Origin: an uncultured Bacteroidales bacterium
GTDB lineage: Bacteria > Bacteroidota > Bacteroidia > Bacteroidales > Muribaculaceae
Direction of reading: 5' to 3'
NCBI GenBank assembly: GCA_902781045.1
Contig: CACZHT010000021.1
Location: 1 to 50,911 of the forward strand
Length of the DNA stretch: 50,911 bases
Below are positions 1 through 7,387 of this stretch, one piece after another (positions within the stretch are counted from its first letter, which is position 1; each line of letters opens with the position of its first letter). Both the position numbers and the translations under genes were made by a program. The notes under the pieces are model-generated. The model saw only the letters and a program-made list of their open reading frames with translations, did not search any database and was not told the DNA's origin.

Positions 1-272
1 AAACACGTCTCTCTGGGAGTGAAAGTCACTCCAGAAATCTGTGCGGACAAGTTCAATAAAATGGTGTTCACATCTTTTGCACCAAGAAACGCTGTGATAA
101 GCTCAGGCTGCTTTATGAAATTGATATAGACAACAGTCTTGTAGTTTGTTTCTGCGAAGTGCTGTGCTATGAATGTCTTACCACACTGACGAATGCCCAT
201 TATCACCAAAGGCTTGTGTCCAGCAGAGTCTTTCCACTGGATAAGAGAGTCTTGTATTTTCCTTTTCAACAT
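1..272 (-). CDS. AAA ATPase (AAA_14/DUF4143-like), 5' part only
   Basis: The reading frame starts at the ATG at 272 and stays open to the window edge, giving about 90 N-terminal residues; the rest lies outside. A Walker A motif, GIRQCGKT, sits near residue 26 and is followed by a short beta strand (VVYINF), the usual beginning of the AAA_14 ATPase that precedes a DUF4143 domain. Proteins of this family are very common in gut Bacteroidales, occur in many paralogous copies and have no settled function; some are discussed as toxin-antitoxin or defence related. The gene stands alone, divergent from the operon beginning at 573. A TATCTTTG promoter box lies 22 nt before the ATG and is embedded in the last copy of a 33-bp tandem repeat. 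The call rests on the P-loop and N-terminal pattern only. Confidence 0.72.
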   Translation of the reverse strand, partial: MLKRKIQDSLIQWKDSAGHKPLVIMGIRQCGKTFIAQHFAETNYKTVVYINFIKQPELITAFLGAKDVNTILLNLSAQISGVTFTPRETC

Positions 273-286
273 GTTTTAAAACGATT

Positions 287-385
287 TTGTGCTGCAAAGA
301 TACACTTTTTCCAATGAATAGCCATCATTTTAACGCACTTTTTCCAACGAATATTATATGTTTTAACGCATTTTTTCAAATGAAT
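287..385 (-). repeat. 33-bp tandem repeat (3 copies) overlapping a promoter
   Basis: Read on the minus strand, three copies start at 385, 352 and 319, exactly 33 nt apart. Each begins ATTCRTTKGAAAAARTG. The two distal copies continue CGTTAAAA, while the gene-proximal copy has TATCTTTG at that place, which is the -7 promoter box of the ATPase gene. The proximal copy therefore looks like a repeat that became, or was reshaped from, a promoter. Confidence 0.85.
295..302 (-). promoter_or_regulatory. -7 box TATCTTTG of the AAA ATPase gene
   Basis: The minus strand reads TATCTTTG, a perfect match to the Bacteroidetes primary sigma TAnnTTTG box, 22 nt before the ATG at 272. No convincing -33 TTTG is visible at the expected distance. 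Confidence 0.7.
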
Positions 386-532
386 GTATCAAATTCTATC
401 CTTTTTTGAATGATTTTATCTTTTCGTATGACCTCATTGATTATTAGCACATTATTTCTATAATCATATACGAATTCAGTTAAATAATAGTTAATTATCA
501 TCTAATATTTATCGTTTTTCGACAAATATCAC

Positions 533-540
533 TATCTTTG
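533..540 (+). promoter_or_regulatory. -7 box TATCTTTG of the DUF2975 operon
   Basis: TATCTTTG matches TAnnTTTG and lies 32 nt before the ATG at 573. It supports the ATG at 573 over the upstream TTG at 561. Confidence 0.7.
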
Positions 541-572
541 CAGCCAAAATAACAATTAAATTGATTTACGCT

Positions 573-1067
573 ATGAATGAGAAATTGGCTATGACGCTGA
601 GATGGCTCAGTTATGTGGCATTGTTCTTTTGTGCCGCTTGGTTTGTATTCCTGTGTTATCAGAGTTATCATCAGGTCTTTGATACTACAGGCAGCCATAT
701 CCATTGGGAAGCAAAACAAAATCAAGTCCTGTTTGTTTCCACTGTATTCCTATTATATATATTATATATAGCACTGACGTTGGCTGTCATAGGTCTATGT
801 GTGGCTTTCTTTATCAATCTCATCAAAGGAATCCAGCATGAAGAATTGTTCCCTAAAAAGAACATTAGGCTTATCTTTATTGCTGTTCTATTGTTATTTC
901 TTCAAACAGTAGCATCAGACAATCTTAATCAAGCATTCATTTCTAAAGGCCCTGCAGTAATAGCACTTACTTCAAATCCATTTGTGCAGTCTCTTATTCT
1001 ACTCGTTTTTGGCATATTGTACAAGATGGGCTATCAAGTTGCAGCAGAACACGATTTAACGGTATAG
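573..1067 (+). CDS. DUF2975 family membrane protein
   Basis: A 164-residue protein with four predicted membrane helices, roughly residues 5-27, 50-82, 95-112 and 135-152. The layout and the immediate downstream partner, a short Cro-like HTH protein, are typical of DUF2975 proteins, which are regularly paired with YozG-type regulators in Firmicutes and Bacteroidetes. Function is unknown; the pairing suggests that the membrane protein senses something and modulates the regulator. It is the first gene of a tight three-gene operon (12 nt to the HTH gene, then 3 nt to the secreted protein gene). The ATG at 573 was chosen because the -7 box at 533-540 fits it. The DNA here is AT-richer than the bulk of the window. 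Confidence 0.72.
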   Translation: MNEKLAMTLRWLSYVALFFCAAWFVFLCYQSYHQVFDTTGSHIHWEAKQNQVLFVSTVFLLYILYIALTLAVIGLCVAFFINLIKGIQHEELFPKKNIRLIFIAVLLLFLQTVASDNLNQAFISKGPAVIALTSNPFVQSLILLVFGILYKMGYQVAAEHDLTV

Positions 1068-1079
1068 GGAGAGCAGCAG

Positions 1080-1286
1080 ATGATAGTCGTAAACTTAGAC
1101 GTGATGATGGCCAAAAGAAAAATCTCGCTTAATGAATTATCTGAGCGGGTTGGCATCACTATCACAAACCTTTCGAAACTTAAAACGGGTAAGGCTAAGG
1201 CTATACGTTTTACAACACTTGATGCCATTTGCAAGGCATTGGATTGTACACCGGCAGATATATTGGACTATAGCAGCGAAGAATAA
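1080..1286 (+). CDS. Cro/CI-type HTH regulator (YozG-like)
   Basis: A 68-residue protein that is essentially one helix-turn-helix domain. The segment ISLNELSERVGIT, then NLSKLKTGKA, then the FTTLDAICKALDCTPADIL tail is the signature of the short YozG-like HTH_26 regulators. No sensor domain is present. It is encoded 12 nt after the DUF2975 membrane protein, the usual partner, and 3 nt before a secreted regulatory-domain protein, so all three are probably co-transcribed. It probably binds DNA as a dimer and may control its own operon; this is inferred from family behaviour, and no operator was identified. Confidence 0.85.
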   Translation: MIVVNLDVMMAKRKISLNELSERVGITITNLSKLKTGKAKAIRFTTLDAICKALDCTPADILDYSSEE

Positions 1287-1289
1287 AAG

Positions 1290-2132
1290 ATGAAAAAGAC
1301 CATTATTTTTGCGATGCTAATTGCAATTATGACAATAGCATCGCCAGTATCGGCACAAACCATTGTCAAGGGACATGTGGTTAATGAAAAAGGTGAAACG
1401 GTTGAATACGTTAGTATCGGTTTCGAGGAAGGTGATAGTGAGGACCAATCTTCCAACGTTGGCACTATATCGGATGCTAAAGGCAACTTTGAGTTAGAGA
1501 TACCTGCCAATCGCAAGAACGACTTGGTGTTTACCCACGTGTCATTCCAAAAGGCCATTGTCCCCTACGAAACATATGCCAACGGACAGCAACTGACAGT
1601 CACGATGAAGGACAAAATGGTCGAGCTGGCCGAAGTCGTTGTAGGCAAGAAAAACAAGCCACAGAAAATTGCAGGTAAAGCTATCAGTGGGCCGGTGGTA
1701 TCATTCCGTGGAAAGGGCAAGGTTGATGGCACAGAATGGGGGCCTGTGTTCAAAAGCAAGAAGGATTACGTCATCAGCAATATCTTGCTGACCATTAAAG
1801 GCATCTCATACCAATGGTGCGTGCTCAGTTTCAATATCTATGAGATACAGGGCAACAAGTTTGTGAACATCCTCAATAAGCCAATCTACCTCAGGATCGA
1901 GAAAAGAAACGGCAAGCAGCGACTCGACATCCAACCAGAAGAAACCATCGTGCTGAGAGGGAAAAGGAAATACTACATTAGCTTAATGGTAGTTGACAGC
2001 GACAGCTATGGCATTCTTGATATGCAATCACAATTCAAAACCAGTTATGCTCGTAGTATCACCAAAGGTAAAAAGCGAAAACTGCCCATCGGGCCAGCAA
2101 TTCAGGTGAAAGGGTATGAAATTGAACAATAA
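1290..2132 (+). CDS. Secreted protein with carboxypeptidase-regulatory-like domain
   Basis: A 280-residue protein with a clean signal peptide (MKKTIIFAMLIAIMTIA, cleavage near SAQT, residue 23). Residues 24-115 form a CarboxypepD_reg-like beta-sandwich: VKGHVVNEKGETVEYVSIGF, then an SDAKGNFELEIP segment and a VTMKDKMVELAEVVV tail, as in the N-terminal plug extension of SusC/TonB receptors. Here it is followed not by a barrel but by about 160 residues of unassigned beta-rich sequence. It therefore seems a free-standing periplasmic or surface protein. It ends the DUF2975/HTH operon and is followed by a bidirectional terminator. What the C-terminal half does is unknown. Confidence 0.78.
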   Translation: MKKTIIFAMLIAIMTIASPVSAQTIVKGHVVNEKGETVEYVSIGFEEGDSEDQSSNVGTISDAKGNFELEIPANRKNDLVFTHVSFQKAIVPYETYANGQQLTVTMKDKMVELAEVVVGKKNKPQKIAGKAISGPVVSFRGKGKVDGTEWGPVFKSKKDYVISNILLTIKGISYQWCVLSFNIYEIQGNKFVNILNKPIYLRIEKRNGKQRLDIQPEETIVLRGKRKYYISLMVVDSDSYGILDMQSQFKTSYARSITKGKKRKLPIGPAIQVKGYEIEQ

Positions 2133-2146
2133 CTCGGTACAATTGT

Positions 2147-2181
2147 AAAGGGACTTGCCTTTGTTATGACAAGTCCCTTTT
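2147..2181. terminator. Bidirectional terminator between convergent genes
   Basis: Perfect 11-bp stem AAAGGGACTTG / CAAGTCCCTTT (2147-2157 with 2170-2180) around a 12-nt loop, with A-rich and T-rich ends that serve both strands. It separates the secreted-protein gene from ppdK. Confidence 0.9.
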
Positions 2182-2204
2182 CAATATAACAATTCAGAGC
2201 TAAT

Positions 2205-4919
2205 TTACTCCTCAACGGCTGCCTGCGCGGCGGCGAGGCGGGCGATGGGCACGCGGTAGGGAGAGCAGCTGACGTAGTTCAGGTTCAGCTTGGCGCAGAA
2301 CTTGACGCTGCTAGGCTCACCACCGTGCTCGCCGCAGATGCCCACGTTCAGCTCGGGGTTGGCGGCACGGCCCTTGGTCGTAGCCATCTCCACCAGCTGG
2401 CCTACGCCCTCCTGGTCGAGCACCTCGAACGGATCGACCTTGAGGATGCCCAGGTTCTTATAGACTCCCAGGAACTTGCCTGCATCGTCACGCGAGTAGC
2501 CGAAGGTCATCTGGGTCAGGTCGTTGGTGCCGAACGAGAAGAAGTCGACCACCTCGGCAATCTGGTCGGCGACCAGCGCTGCACGCGGAATCTCGATCAT
2601 CGTACCCACCTTGTAGGCCACGGTCTCGCCACGCTCGGCAAACACGGCCTTGGCGGTGCGGTTGATGATGTCGGCCTGCATCTGAATTTCGGCCTTGACA
2701 CCAATCAGCGGAACCATAATCTTGGGCTTGACGACGATGCCACGAGCCTTGACGTTGAGTGCGGCCTCGATGATGGCGCGTGCCTGCATCTCGGTGATCT
2801 CAGGATAGGTGTTGCCCAGACGGCAGCCACGGTGTCCCAGCATGGGGTTGAACTCCTCCAGGCCGTCGCACACCAGCTTAACCTCCTCCAGCGTGCGGCC
2901 AGTCTGCTCGGCCAGCTCGCGCATGGTTTCCAGCTGATGGGGGACAAACTCGTGCAAGGGGGGGTCGAGCAGGCGGATGGTCACCTCATAGCCGTTCATG
3001 GCCTCAAAGATGCCCTCGAAATCACCACGCTGCACCGGCAGCAGTTTGGCAAGTGCCACGCGGCGTGACTCCACGTCGGGAGCGATAATCATCTCGCGCA
3101 TGGCCTTGATGCGGTCGCCCTCGAAGAACATGTGCTCAGTGCGGCACAGACCGATGCCGTGGGCACCCAGCTCGCGAGCCTTCTTGGCGTCGCGCGGAGT
3201 GTCGGCGTTGGTGTAGACGTCCATCTTGCTGTATTTCTCGGCCAGAGCCATCACTGCGGCATAGTCGCCGCCCAGATCGGGATCAACTGTTGCCACCGGG
3301 CCGTCATAGACCTCGCCGGTTGTGCCGTTGATTGAGATCCAGTCGCCCTCCTTATAGGTCTTGCCGTTCATCTCGACAGTGCGGGCCTTGTAGTCAACCT
3401 GGATGGTGCCGGCGCCCGACACACAGCACTTGCCCATGCCGCGTGCCACGACTGCGGCGTGCGATGTCATGCCACCACGTGCGGTGAGGATGCCTTGAGC
3501 CACATTCATGCCACGCAGGTCCTCGGGCGAGGTCTCAATGCGCACCATGATGACTTTCTTCTTGCGCTCGGCCCATGCTTCGGCATCGTCGGCAAAGAAC
3601 ACGATTTGACCTGTAGCAGCACCGGGGCTGGCGGGCAGACCCTTAGCCATGACTTGGGCGCTCTTGACGGCGGCCTTGTCAAACACCGGGTGCAGCAGCT
3701 CGTTGAGCTTGTTGGGCTCCATACGCTTGATCACGGTCTTCTCATCGATCACGCCTTCGCGCAGCAGGTCCATGGCAATCTTCACCATGGCAGCGCCGGT
3801 GCGCTTGCCGTTGCGCGTCTGCAGCAGCCACAGCTTGCCGCTCTGGATGGTGAACTCCAGGTCCTGCATGTCGTGGTAGTGGTCCTCGAGCTTCTGCTGG
3901 GTAGCAATCAGCTCGGCGGCGCACTCGGGCATCGACTCCTCGAGCGAGGGGAAGCGTGCAGCGCGCACCTCCTCGCTGATGCCCTGCAGTGCTGCCCAGC
4001 GGCGGCTGCCCTCGGTGGTGATTTGCTGCGGTGTGCGCACACCGGCCACAACGTCCTCGCCCTGGGCGTTAATCAGATACTCACCGTTGAAGATGTCCTC
4101 GCCGGTGGCGGCATCGCGAGTGAAGGCAACGCCCGTGGCGCTGGTCTCGCCCATGTTGCCGTAGACCATGGCCTGCACATTGACAGCGGTGCCATAGTGA
4201 GCCGGGATGCGGTTCATGCGGCGGTAAAGGATGGCGCGCTCGTTGTTCCAACTGTCAAACACAGCATAGATGGCTCCCCACAGCTGGTCCCAAGCATCGG
4301 TCGGGAAGTCCTTGCCGGTACTGGCCTTGACGGCTGCCTTGAACTTGATGACAAGCTCCTTGAGGTCGTCCACGTCAAGCTCGGTGTCGAGCTTCACGCC
4401 CTTGCGCTCCTTGACCTCCTCGATGATGACCTCAAACGGGTCCTTGTCCTGCTTGCTCTGGGGCTTCATGCCCAGCACAACGTCGCCGTACATCTGTACA
4501 AAACGGCGGTAGCTGTCCCAAGCAAAGCGCGGATTGCCCGATTTCTGGGCCAGTGTCTCGGCCACAGCGTCGTTGATGCCCAGGTTCAGCACGGTGTCCA
4601 TCATGCCGGGCATCGACACGGGAGCACCCGAGCGAACCGAAACCAACTGAGGATTGGTCGGGTCGTTAAATTTATTTCCTGTCAGGCTCTCGATGTGTTC
4701 GATAGCCTTCTTGACATCGTCTTTAATCAGGTTGACAACTGCGTCACGGCCTTGCTCGTTGTACAAGCGGCACATGTCGGTTGTGATAGTGAAGCCTGGA
4801 GGGACAGGAACACCAATGAGGTTCATTTCGGCCAGGTTGGCACCCTTTCCGCCCAACAGGTCACGCATGTCGGCACGGCCTTCAGCCTGGCCGTTACCGA
4901 AAGTGTAGATTGTCTTCAT
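2205..4919 (-). CDS. ppdK: Pyruvate, phosphate dikinase
   Basis: A 904-residue enzyme interconverting pyruvate + ATP + Pi with PEP + AMP + PPi in the cytoplasm; in anaerobic Bacteroidales it usually serves PPi-linked glycolysis or gluconeogenesis. The N-terminal nucleotide-binding domain has GGKGANLAEM near residue 25. The central phosphohistidine domain contains GGMTSHAAVVARGMGK with the catalytic His at about residue 487. The C-terminal PEP/pyruvate TIM barrel ends with GICGEHGGEP, whose acid/base Cys is at about residue 862. The His-Cys distance matches well-studied PPDKs. The start MKTIYTFGNG at 4919 was chosen because upstream in-frame codons run into the promoter box at 4971-4978. It stands alone and is convergent with the operon before it. 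Confidence 0.97.
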   Translation of the reverse strand: MKTIYTFGNGQAEGRADMRDLLGGKGANLAEMNLIGVPVPPGFTITTDMCRLYNEQGRDAVVNLIKDDVKKAIEHIESLTGNKFNDPTNPQLVSVRSGAPVSMPGMMDTVLNLGINDAVAETLAQKSGNPRFAWDSYRRFVQMYGDVVLGMKPQSKQDKDPFEVIIEEVKERKGVKLDTELDVDDLKELVIKFKAAVKASTGKDFPTDAWDQLWGAIYAVFDSWNNERAILYRRMNRIPAHYGTAVNVQAMVYGNMGETSATGVAFTRDAATGEDIFNGEYLINAQGEDVVAGVRTPQQITTEGSRRWAALQGISEEVRAARFPSLEESMPECAAELIATQQKLEDHYHDMQDLEFTIQSGKLWLLQTRNGKRTGAAMVKIAMDLLREGVIDEKTVIKRMEPNKLNELLHPVFDKAAVKSAQVMAKGLPASPGAATGQIVFFADDAEAWAERKKKVIMVRIETSPEDLRGMNVAQGILTARGGMTSHAAVVARGMGKCCVSGAGTIQVDYKARTVEMNGKTYKEGDWISINGTTGEVYDGPVATVDPDLGGDYAAVMALAEKYSKMDVYTNADTPRDAKKARELGAHGIGLCRTEHMFFEGDRIKAMREMIIAPDVESRRVALAKLLPVQRGDFEGIFEAMNGYEVTIRLLDPPLHEFVPHQLETMRELAEQTGRTLEEVKLVCDGLEEFNPMLGHRGCRLGNTYPEITEMQARAIIEAALNVKARGIVVKPKIMVPLIGVKAEIQMQADIINRTAKAVFAERGETVAYKVGTMIEIPRAALVADQIAEVVDFFSFGTNDLTQMTFGYSRDDAGKFLGVYKNLGILKVDPFEVLDQEGVGQLVEMATTKGRAANPELNVGICGEHGGEPSSVKFCAKLNLNYVSCSPYRVPIARLAAAQAAVEE

Positions 4920-4970
4920 AAAGTGAATATTTAATATAGATGAATTTCGTAGGGCTTTAAAACAAGTCTG

Positions 4971-4978
4971 CAAAGGTA
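4971..4978 (-). promoter_or_regulatory. -7 box TACCTTTG of ppdK
   Basis: The minus strand reads TACCTTTG, matching TAnnTTTG, 51 nt before the ppdK ATG. The rest of the 4979-5253 gap holds no feature I can name. Confidence 0.65.
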
Positions 4979-5253
4979 CACAAATTCGGCCAATTACACA
5001 CTATAAACTAAGCCTTGATAGCATTTTTTAAGATTTTTAGCACTATTTTCGGTGTTAACTGTTGATTTGTGTTTCGCATGGCTTACAACTTGATAGCTCA
5101 ATGTGACTCTGGAGTTGCAATGTATAACTTTTCTGGACAATGCCTCTTGGGCCTCGTTGAACGCAAATGCCGGTCTCGCGCTAAAAAATAGGATAAATTG
5201 GACTCAGGCATTAAATTCTTGATTCTAAATTCGATATTCTAAATGAAAAAGGG

Positions 5254-5261
5254 TATCTTTG
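5254..5261 (+). promoter_or_regulatory. -7 box TATCTTTG immediately before trmN6 (leaderless)
   Basis: TATCTTTG ends only 4 nt (CGCC) before the ATG at 5266. As transcription in Bacteroidetes starts a few nt after this box, the mRNA should begin at or next to the AUG. Confidence 0.75.
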
Positions 5262-5265
5262 CGCC

Positions 5266-5967
5266 ATGTTTCGATTCAAGCAGTTTGCGGTCGAGCACGA
5301 CAGCTCTTCCATGAAGGTTGGCACCGATGGGGTTTTGCTGGGAGCTTGGTGCGATGTTGGCGGTGCTCATCGAGTGCTCGACGTGGGCACCGGCTGTGGT
5401 GTCATTGCGCTCATGGTGGCGCAGCGCACACCCGGGGCGTGCCGCGTCCATGCCATTGACATCGACCAGGCATCGGTCAGCGAGGCCCGGGGCAACTTTG
5501 AGCGGTCGCCTTGGGCGGCTCGCCTCACAGCGCAGAGCATCGACTTGAACTGCTACAGTGGCGAGGGTGAATTGTTTGATCTCATGGTCACTAATCCACC
5601 TTTTTATGTCGAGGATGTGTTGCCGCCCGATGCCGTCAGGTCGGCTGCGCGACACACCCATTCGCTCTCCTTCGGACAGCTCATGCAAGCGGCCCGGCGG
5701 TTGCTCACCGCTGAGGGCACCATCGCACTCATCACACCTGTCGAGGCACGTGATGCGGTCACCCAGGCCGCAACCTTCGCCGGCCTGCATCTGTCGCGTC
5801 TCACCACAGTCCATTCAACCCCCACCGGTGCGTCCAAGAGGTTGTTATGGCAGTGGAGCAAGCGACTGGGCACGACCAGGCGCGACTCGCTCACCATCCA
5901 CAAGTCCGATGGCCAGTTCACCGACCAGTATCGCACCCTGTGCCGCGACTTCTACCTTCGCTTCTGA
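5266..5967 (+). CDS. trmN6: tRNA1(Val) (adenine(37)-N6)-methyltransferase
   Basis: A 233-residue class I SAM methyltransferase resembling E. coli YfiC/TrmN6, which methylates N6 of A37 in tRNA-Val. The N-terminus FRFKQFAVEHDSSSMKVGTD lines up with the family hallmark FKQFxVxHDxxxMKVGTD, so the ATG at 5266 must be right although the promoter box is only 4 nt upstream. SAM-binding motif I is VLDVGTGCG (residues 37-45) and the N6-adenine motif NPPF is at residues 110-113. The C-terminal region RLLWQWSKRLG is typical of the family. It is convergent with the dihydrouridine synthase gene, another tRNA modifier, 64 bp away. Confidence 0.93.
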   Translation: MFRFKQFAVEHDSSSMKVGTDGVLLGAWCDVGGAHRVLDVGTGCGVIALMVAQRTPGACRVHAIDIDQASVSEARGNFERSPWAARLTAQSIDLNCYSGEGELFDLMVTNPPFYVEDVLPPDAVRSAARHTHSLSFGQLMQAARRLLTAEGTIALITPVEARDAVTQAATFAGLHLSRLTTVHSTPTGASKRLLWQWSKRLGTTRRDSLTIHKSDGQFTDQYRTLCRDFYLRF

Positions 5968-6031
5968 ATACAGAATCTGCTTTGTTGAGACTCATTTCGC
6001 GGCAATCCAGCATCCGGCGGCCTCACGCAGC

Positions 6032-6949
6032 TCACGGATTGAAGAGCTGTGCCACTGCTTGCTCGTAGCGGGCCAGTGATGTGGCTTTGCGGATGGCCTT
6101 GCGTGCCCGGGGGGCGGCATCGGGCAGCATGCGCTCCCACAGCGACTGCATCTTGTTCAATATCTGATGGTCACCACCGGTTAGCTCCTGTCGGTATTGT
6201 TCATAGAGGCGGTCGTGGAAGTCGCTGTAATGGGCCATGGTGGCGCATTCGGGGCAGAGTAGGGCGGGGGCGGCCACCAGGGCGCGGCCCACCATCACGC
6301 CGGCAGCGCGTGGATGTCGCGTGAGCAGTGCCTTGATCTGTTCGGGCGAGTCGATGTCGCCATTGAGGATGACAGGGCAACCGATGGCCTCGAGTGTCTC
6401 GTCGATGCACTCAAGCATCGCCTCGCCCTTGTATTGTTGGACACCCAGGCGATAGTGCATCACCACATGGTCGATGTGTGCATTGGCAAGCAATGGCAGC
6501 ACGTTGCGCCACTGGCTGGCATCATCCCAGCCCAGACGCAACTTGAGCGAGAAGCGCACAGTGGGGTAGTGCGACAATACTTCAGTCAGTTGCAGCAAGT
6601 CATCGGGCCGTGCCAGCATGCCGGCACCATAGCCCTTGCGGGCCACGGGTGGGTGAGGGCATCCCAGATTGATGTCCACCTCATCATAGCCCATGTCGGC
6701 CACGGCTTGCAGCATCTGCTCCATGTCACTGGCCTTGCAAGCCAGCACCTGAGGCACCACATGGATGTCGGGGTTGTTCTCGGGCTGGATGTCGCGCAGG
6801 TCACGACGGCGGATAGTGCCATGCTCAACCCGCATGAATGGGGCATAATACGCGTCAACGCCCCCGAACACTTGTGCATGAGCCGTGCGCCACACATGGT
6901 CGGTCCATCCCTGTATGGGAGCCGACAGTATCACCTTGTTTTCAATCAT
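6032..6949 (-). CDS. dus: tRNA-dihydrouridine synthase family protein
   Basis: A 305-residue FMN-dependent reductase of the Dus family, which reduces uridine to dihydrouridine in tRNA. The TIM barrel starts with LSAPIQGWTDHVWR, where substrate-binding Dus enzymes have APM.G.TD. The catalytic Cys is C97 in VDINLGCPHP, followed by the family glycine stretch KGYGAGML; RFSLKLRLGWDD and VVMHYR carry flavin and phosphate contacts, and GVMVGRALVAAP is the FMN phosphate-binding segment. Length is close to DusB/DusC; the exact position modified cannot be told. A TAACTTTG promoter box ends 4 nt before the ATG, so its mRNA is probably leaderless. It faces trmN6. Confidence 0.92.
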   Translation of the reverse strand: MIENKVILSAPIQGWTDHVWRTAHAQVFGGVDAYYAPFMRVEHGTIRRRDLRDIQPENNPDIHVVPQVLACKASDMEQMLQAVADMGYDEVDINLGCPHPPVARKGYGAGMLARPDDLLQLTEVLSHYPTVRFSLKLRLGWDDASQWRNVLPLLANAHIDHVVMHYRLGVQQYKGEAMLECIDETLEAIGCPVILNGDIDSPEQIKALLTRHPRAAGVMVGRALVAAPALLCPECATMAHYSDFHDRLYEQYRQELTGGDHQILNKMQSLWERMLPDAAPRARKAIRKATSLARYEQAVAQLFNP

Positions 6950-6953
6950 GCCG

Positions 6954-6961
6954 CAAAGTTA
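6954..6961 (-). promoter_or_regulatory. -7 box TAACTTTG immediately before dus (leaderless)
   Basis: The minus strand reads TAACTTTG, then CGGC, then ATG. The 4-nt gap leaves no room for an untranslated leader. Confidence 0.75.
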
Positions 6962-6974
6962 CAACTTTTTGTCG

Positions 6975-7080
6975 AGAATCAACAATCAAGAATCAACAAT
7001 CAACAATCAAGAATTATGAATTATAAACTATCAATTATGAATTATAAACTATAAATTATGAATTATGAATTATGAATTAT
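6975..7080. repeat. AT-rich simple repeat (ATCAACA and ATTATGA units)
   Basis: Tandem copies of roughly ATCAACA/ATCAAGA run into 8-10 bp units of GAATTATGAATTATAAACT type. Related AT-rich units sit before several other genes in the window. The 426-bp gap 6962-7387 otherwise holds the sigma-54 promoter and leader of the next gene. Confidence 0.85.
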
Positions 7081-7113
7081 GAATGTATGATACCCTGTTT
7101 CGGTCGCATAGTC

Positions 7114-7134
7114 GACATGATGGGGCTGTTTGTC
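7114..7134 (+). promoter_or_regulatory. Inverted repeat GACA-N13-TGTC, candidate activator site
   Basis: GACA at 7114-7117 and TGTC at 7131-7134 with a 13-nt spacer, 37 nt before the GG of the sigma-54 promoter. The same spacing occurs before dnaK at 26706-26726, and in both places it is followed by a similar T-rich run (TTTGTCNNTTTTT). Possible binding site of an NtrC-family activator; inferred. Confidence 0.4.
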
Positions 7135-7169
7135 GATTTTTCGCACCGCCCAATCATTGGAGACGTGTA

Positions 7170-7186
7170 CTGGCACAGGTTTTGCA
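7170..7186 (+). promoter_or_regulatory. Sigma-54 (RpoN) promoter
   Basis: CTGGCACAGGTTTTGCA matches the -24/-12 consensus YTGGCACRNNNNTTGCW at every fixed position, with exactly 10 nt between GG and GC. It would give a leader of about 190 nt for the secreted protein at 7388. Confidence 0.65.
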
Positions 7187-7387
7187 ACCACACTAGATGC
7201 GAGAGCATGTCAAACAATAAAAAAGTTTAAAAAACAGCCAAATTCGGCTTTGTTTAGGGCAAAAATTTGGCCATGTCACAACTAATGACTAATTTGGCAT
7301 CAAAATTGGTGTAATGGCTTTAAACTATTGGCTTGTCACCAAGTCAAAAAGATGTAGAACTGAGAAATAATGTTAAATTTATAGGAT

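Noticed and set aside
561..572. TTG at 561 as start of the DUF2975 gene
   Set aside because: The ATG at 573 gives the family N-terminus and leaves a normal distance to the -7 box.
3459..4934. Long open frame on the plus strand antisense to ppdK (491 codons)
   Set aside because: It is the shadow of a GC-rich gene in another frame: His/Leu/Gly-rich composition, no domain, and the ppdK frame has all catalytic motifs.
7289..7306. Second sigma-54-like site TTTGGCATCAAAATTGGT
   Set aside because: It has GG instead of GC at -12, which is the most invariant position; the site at 7170 is far better.
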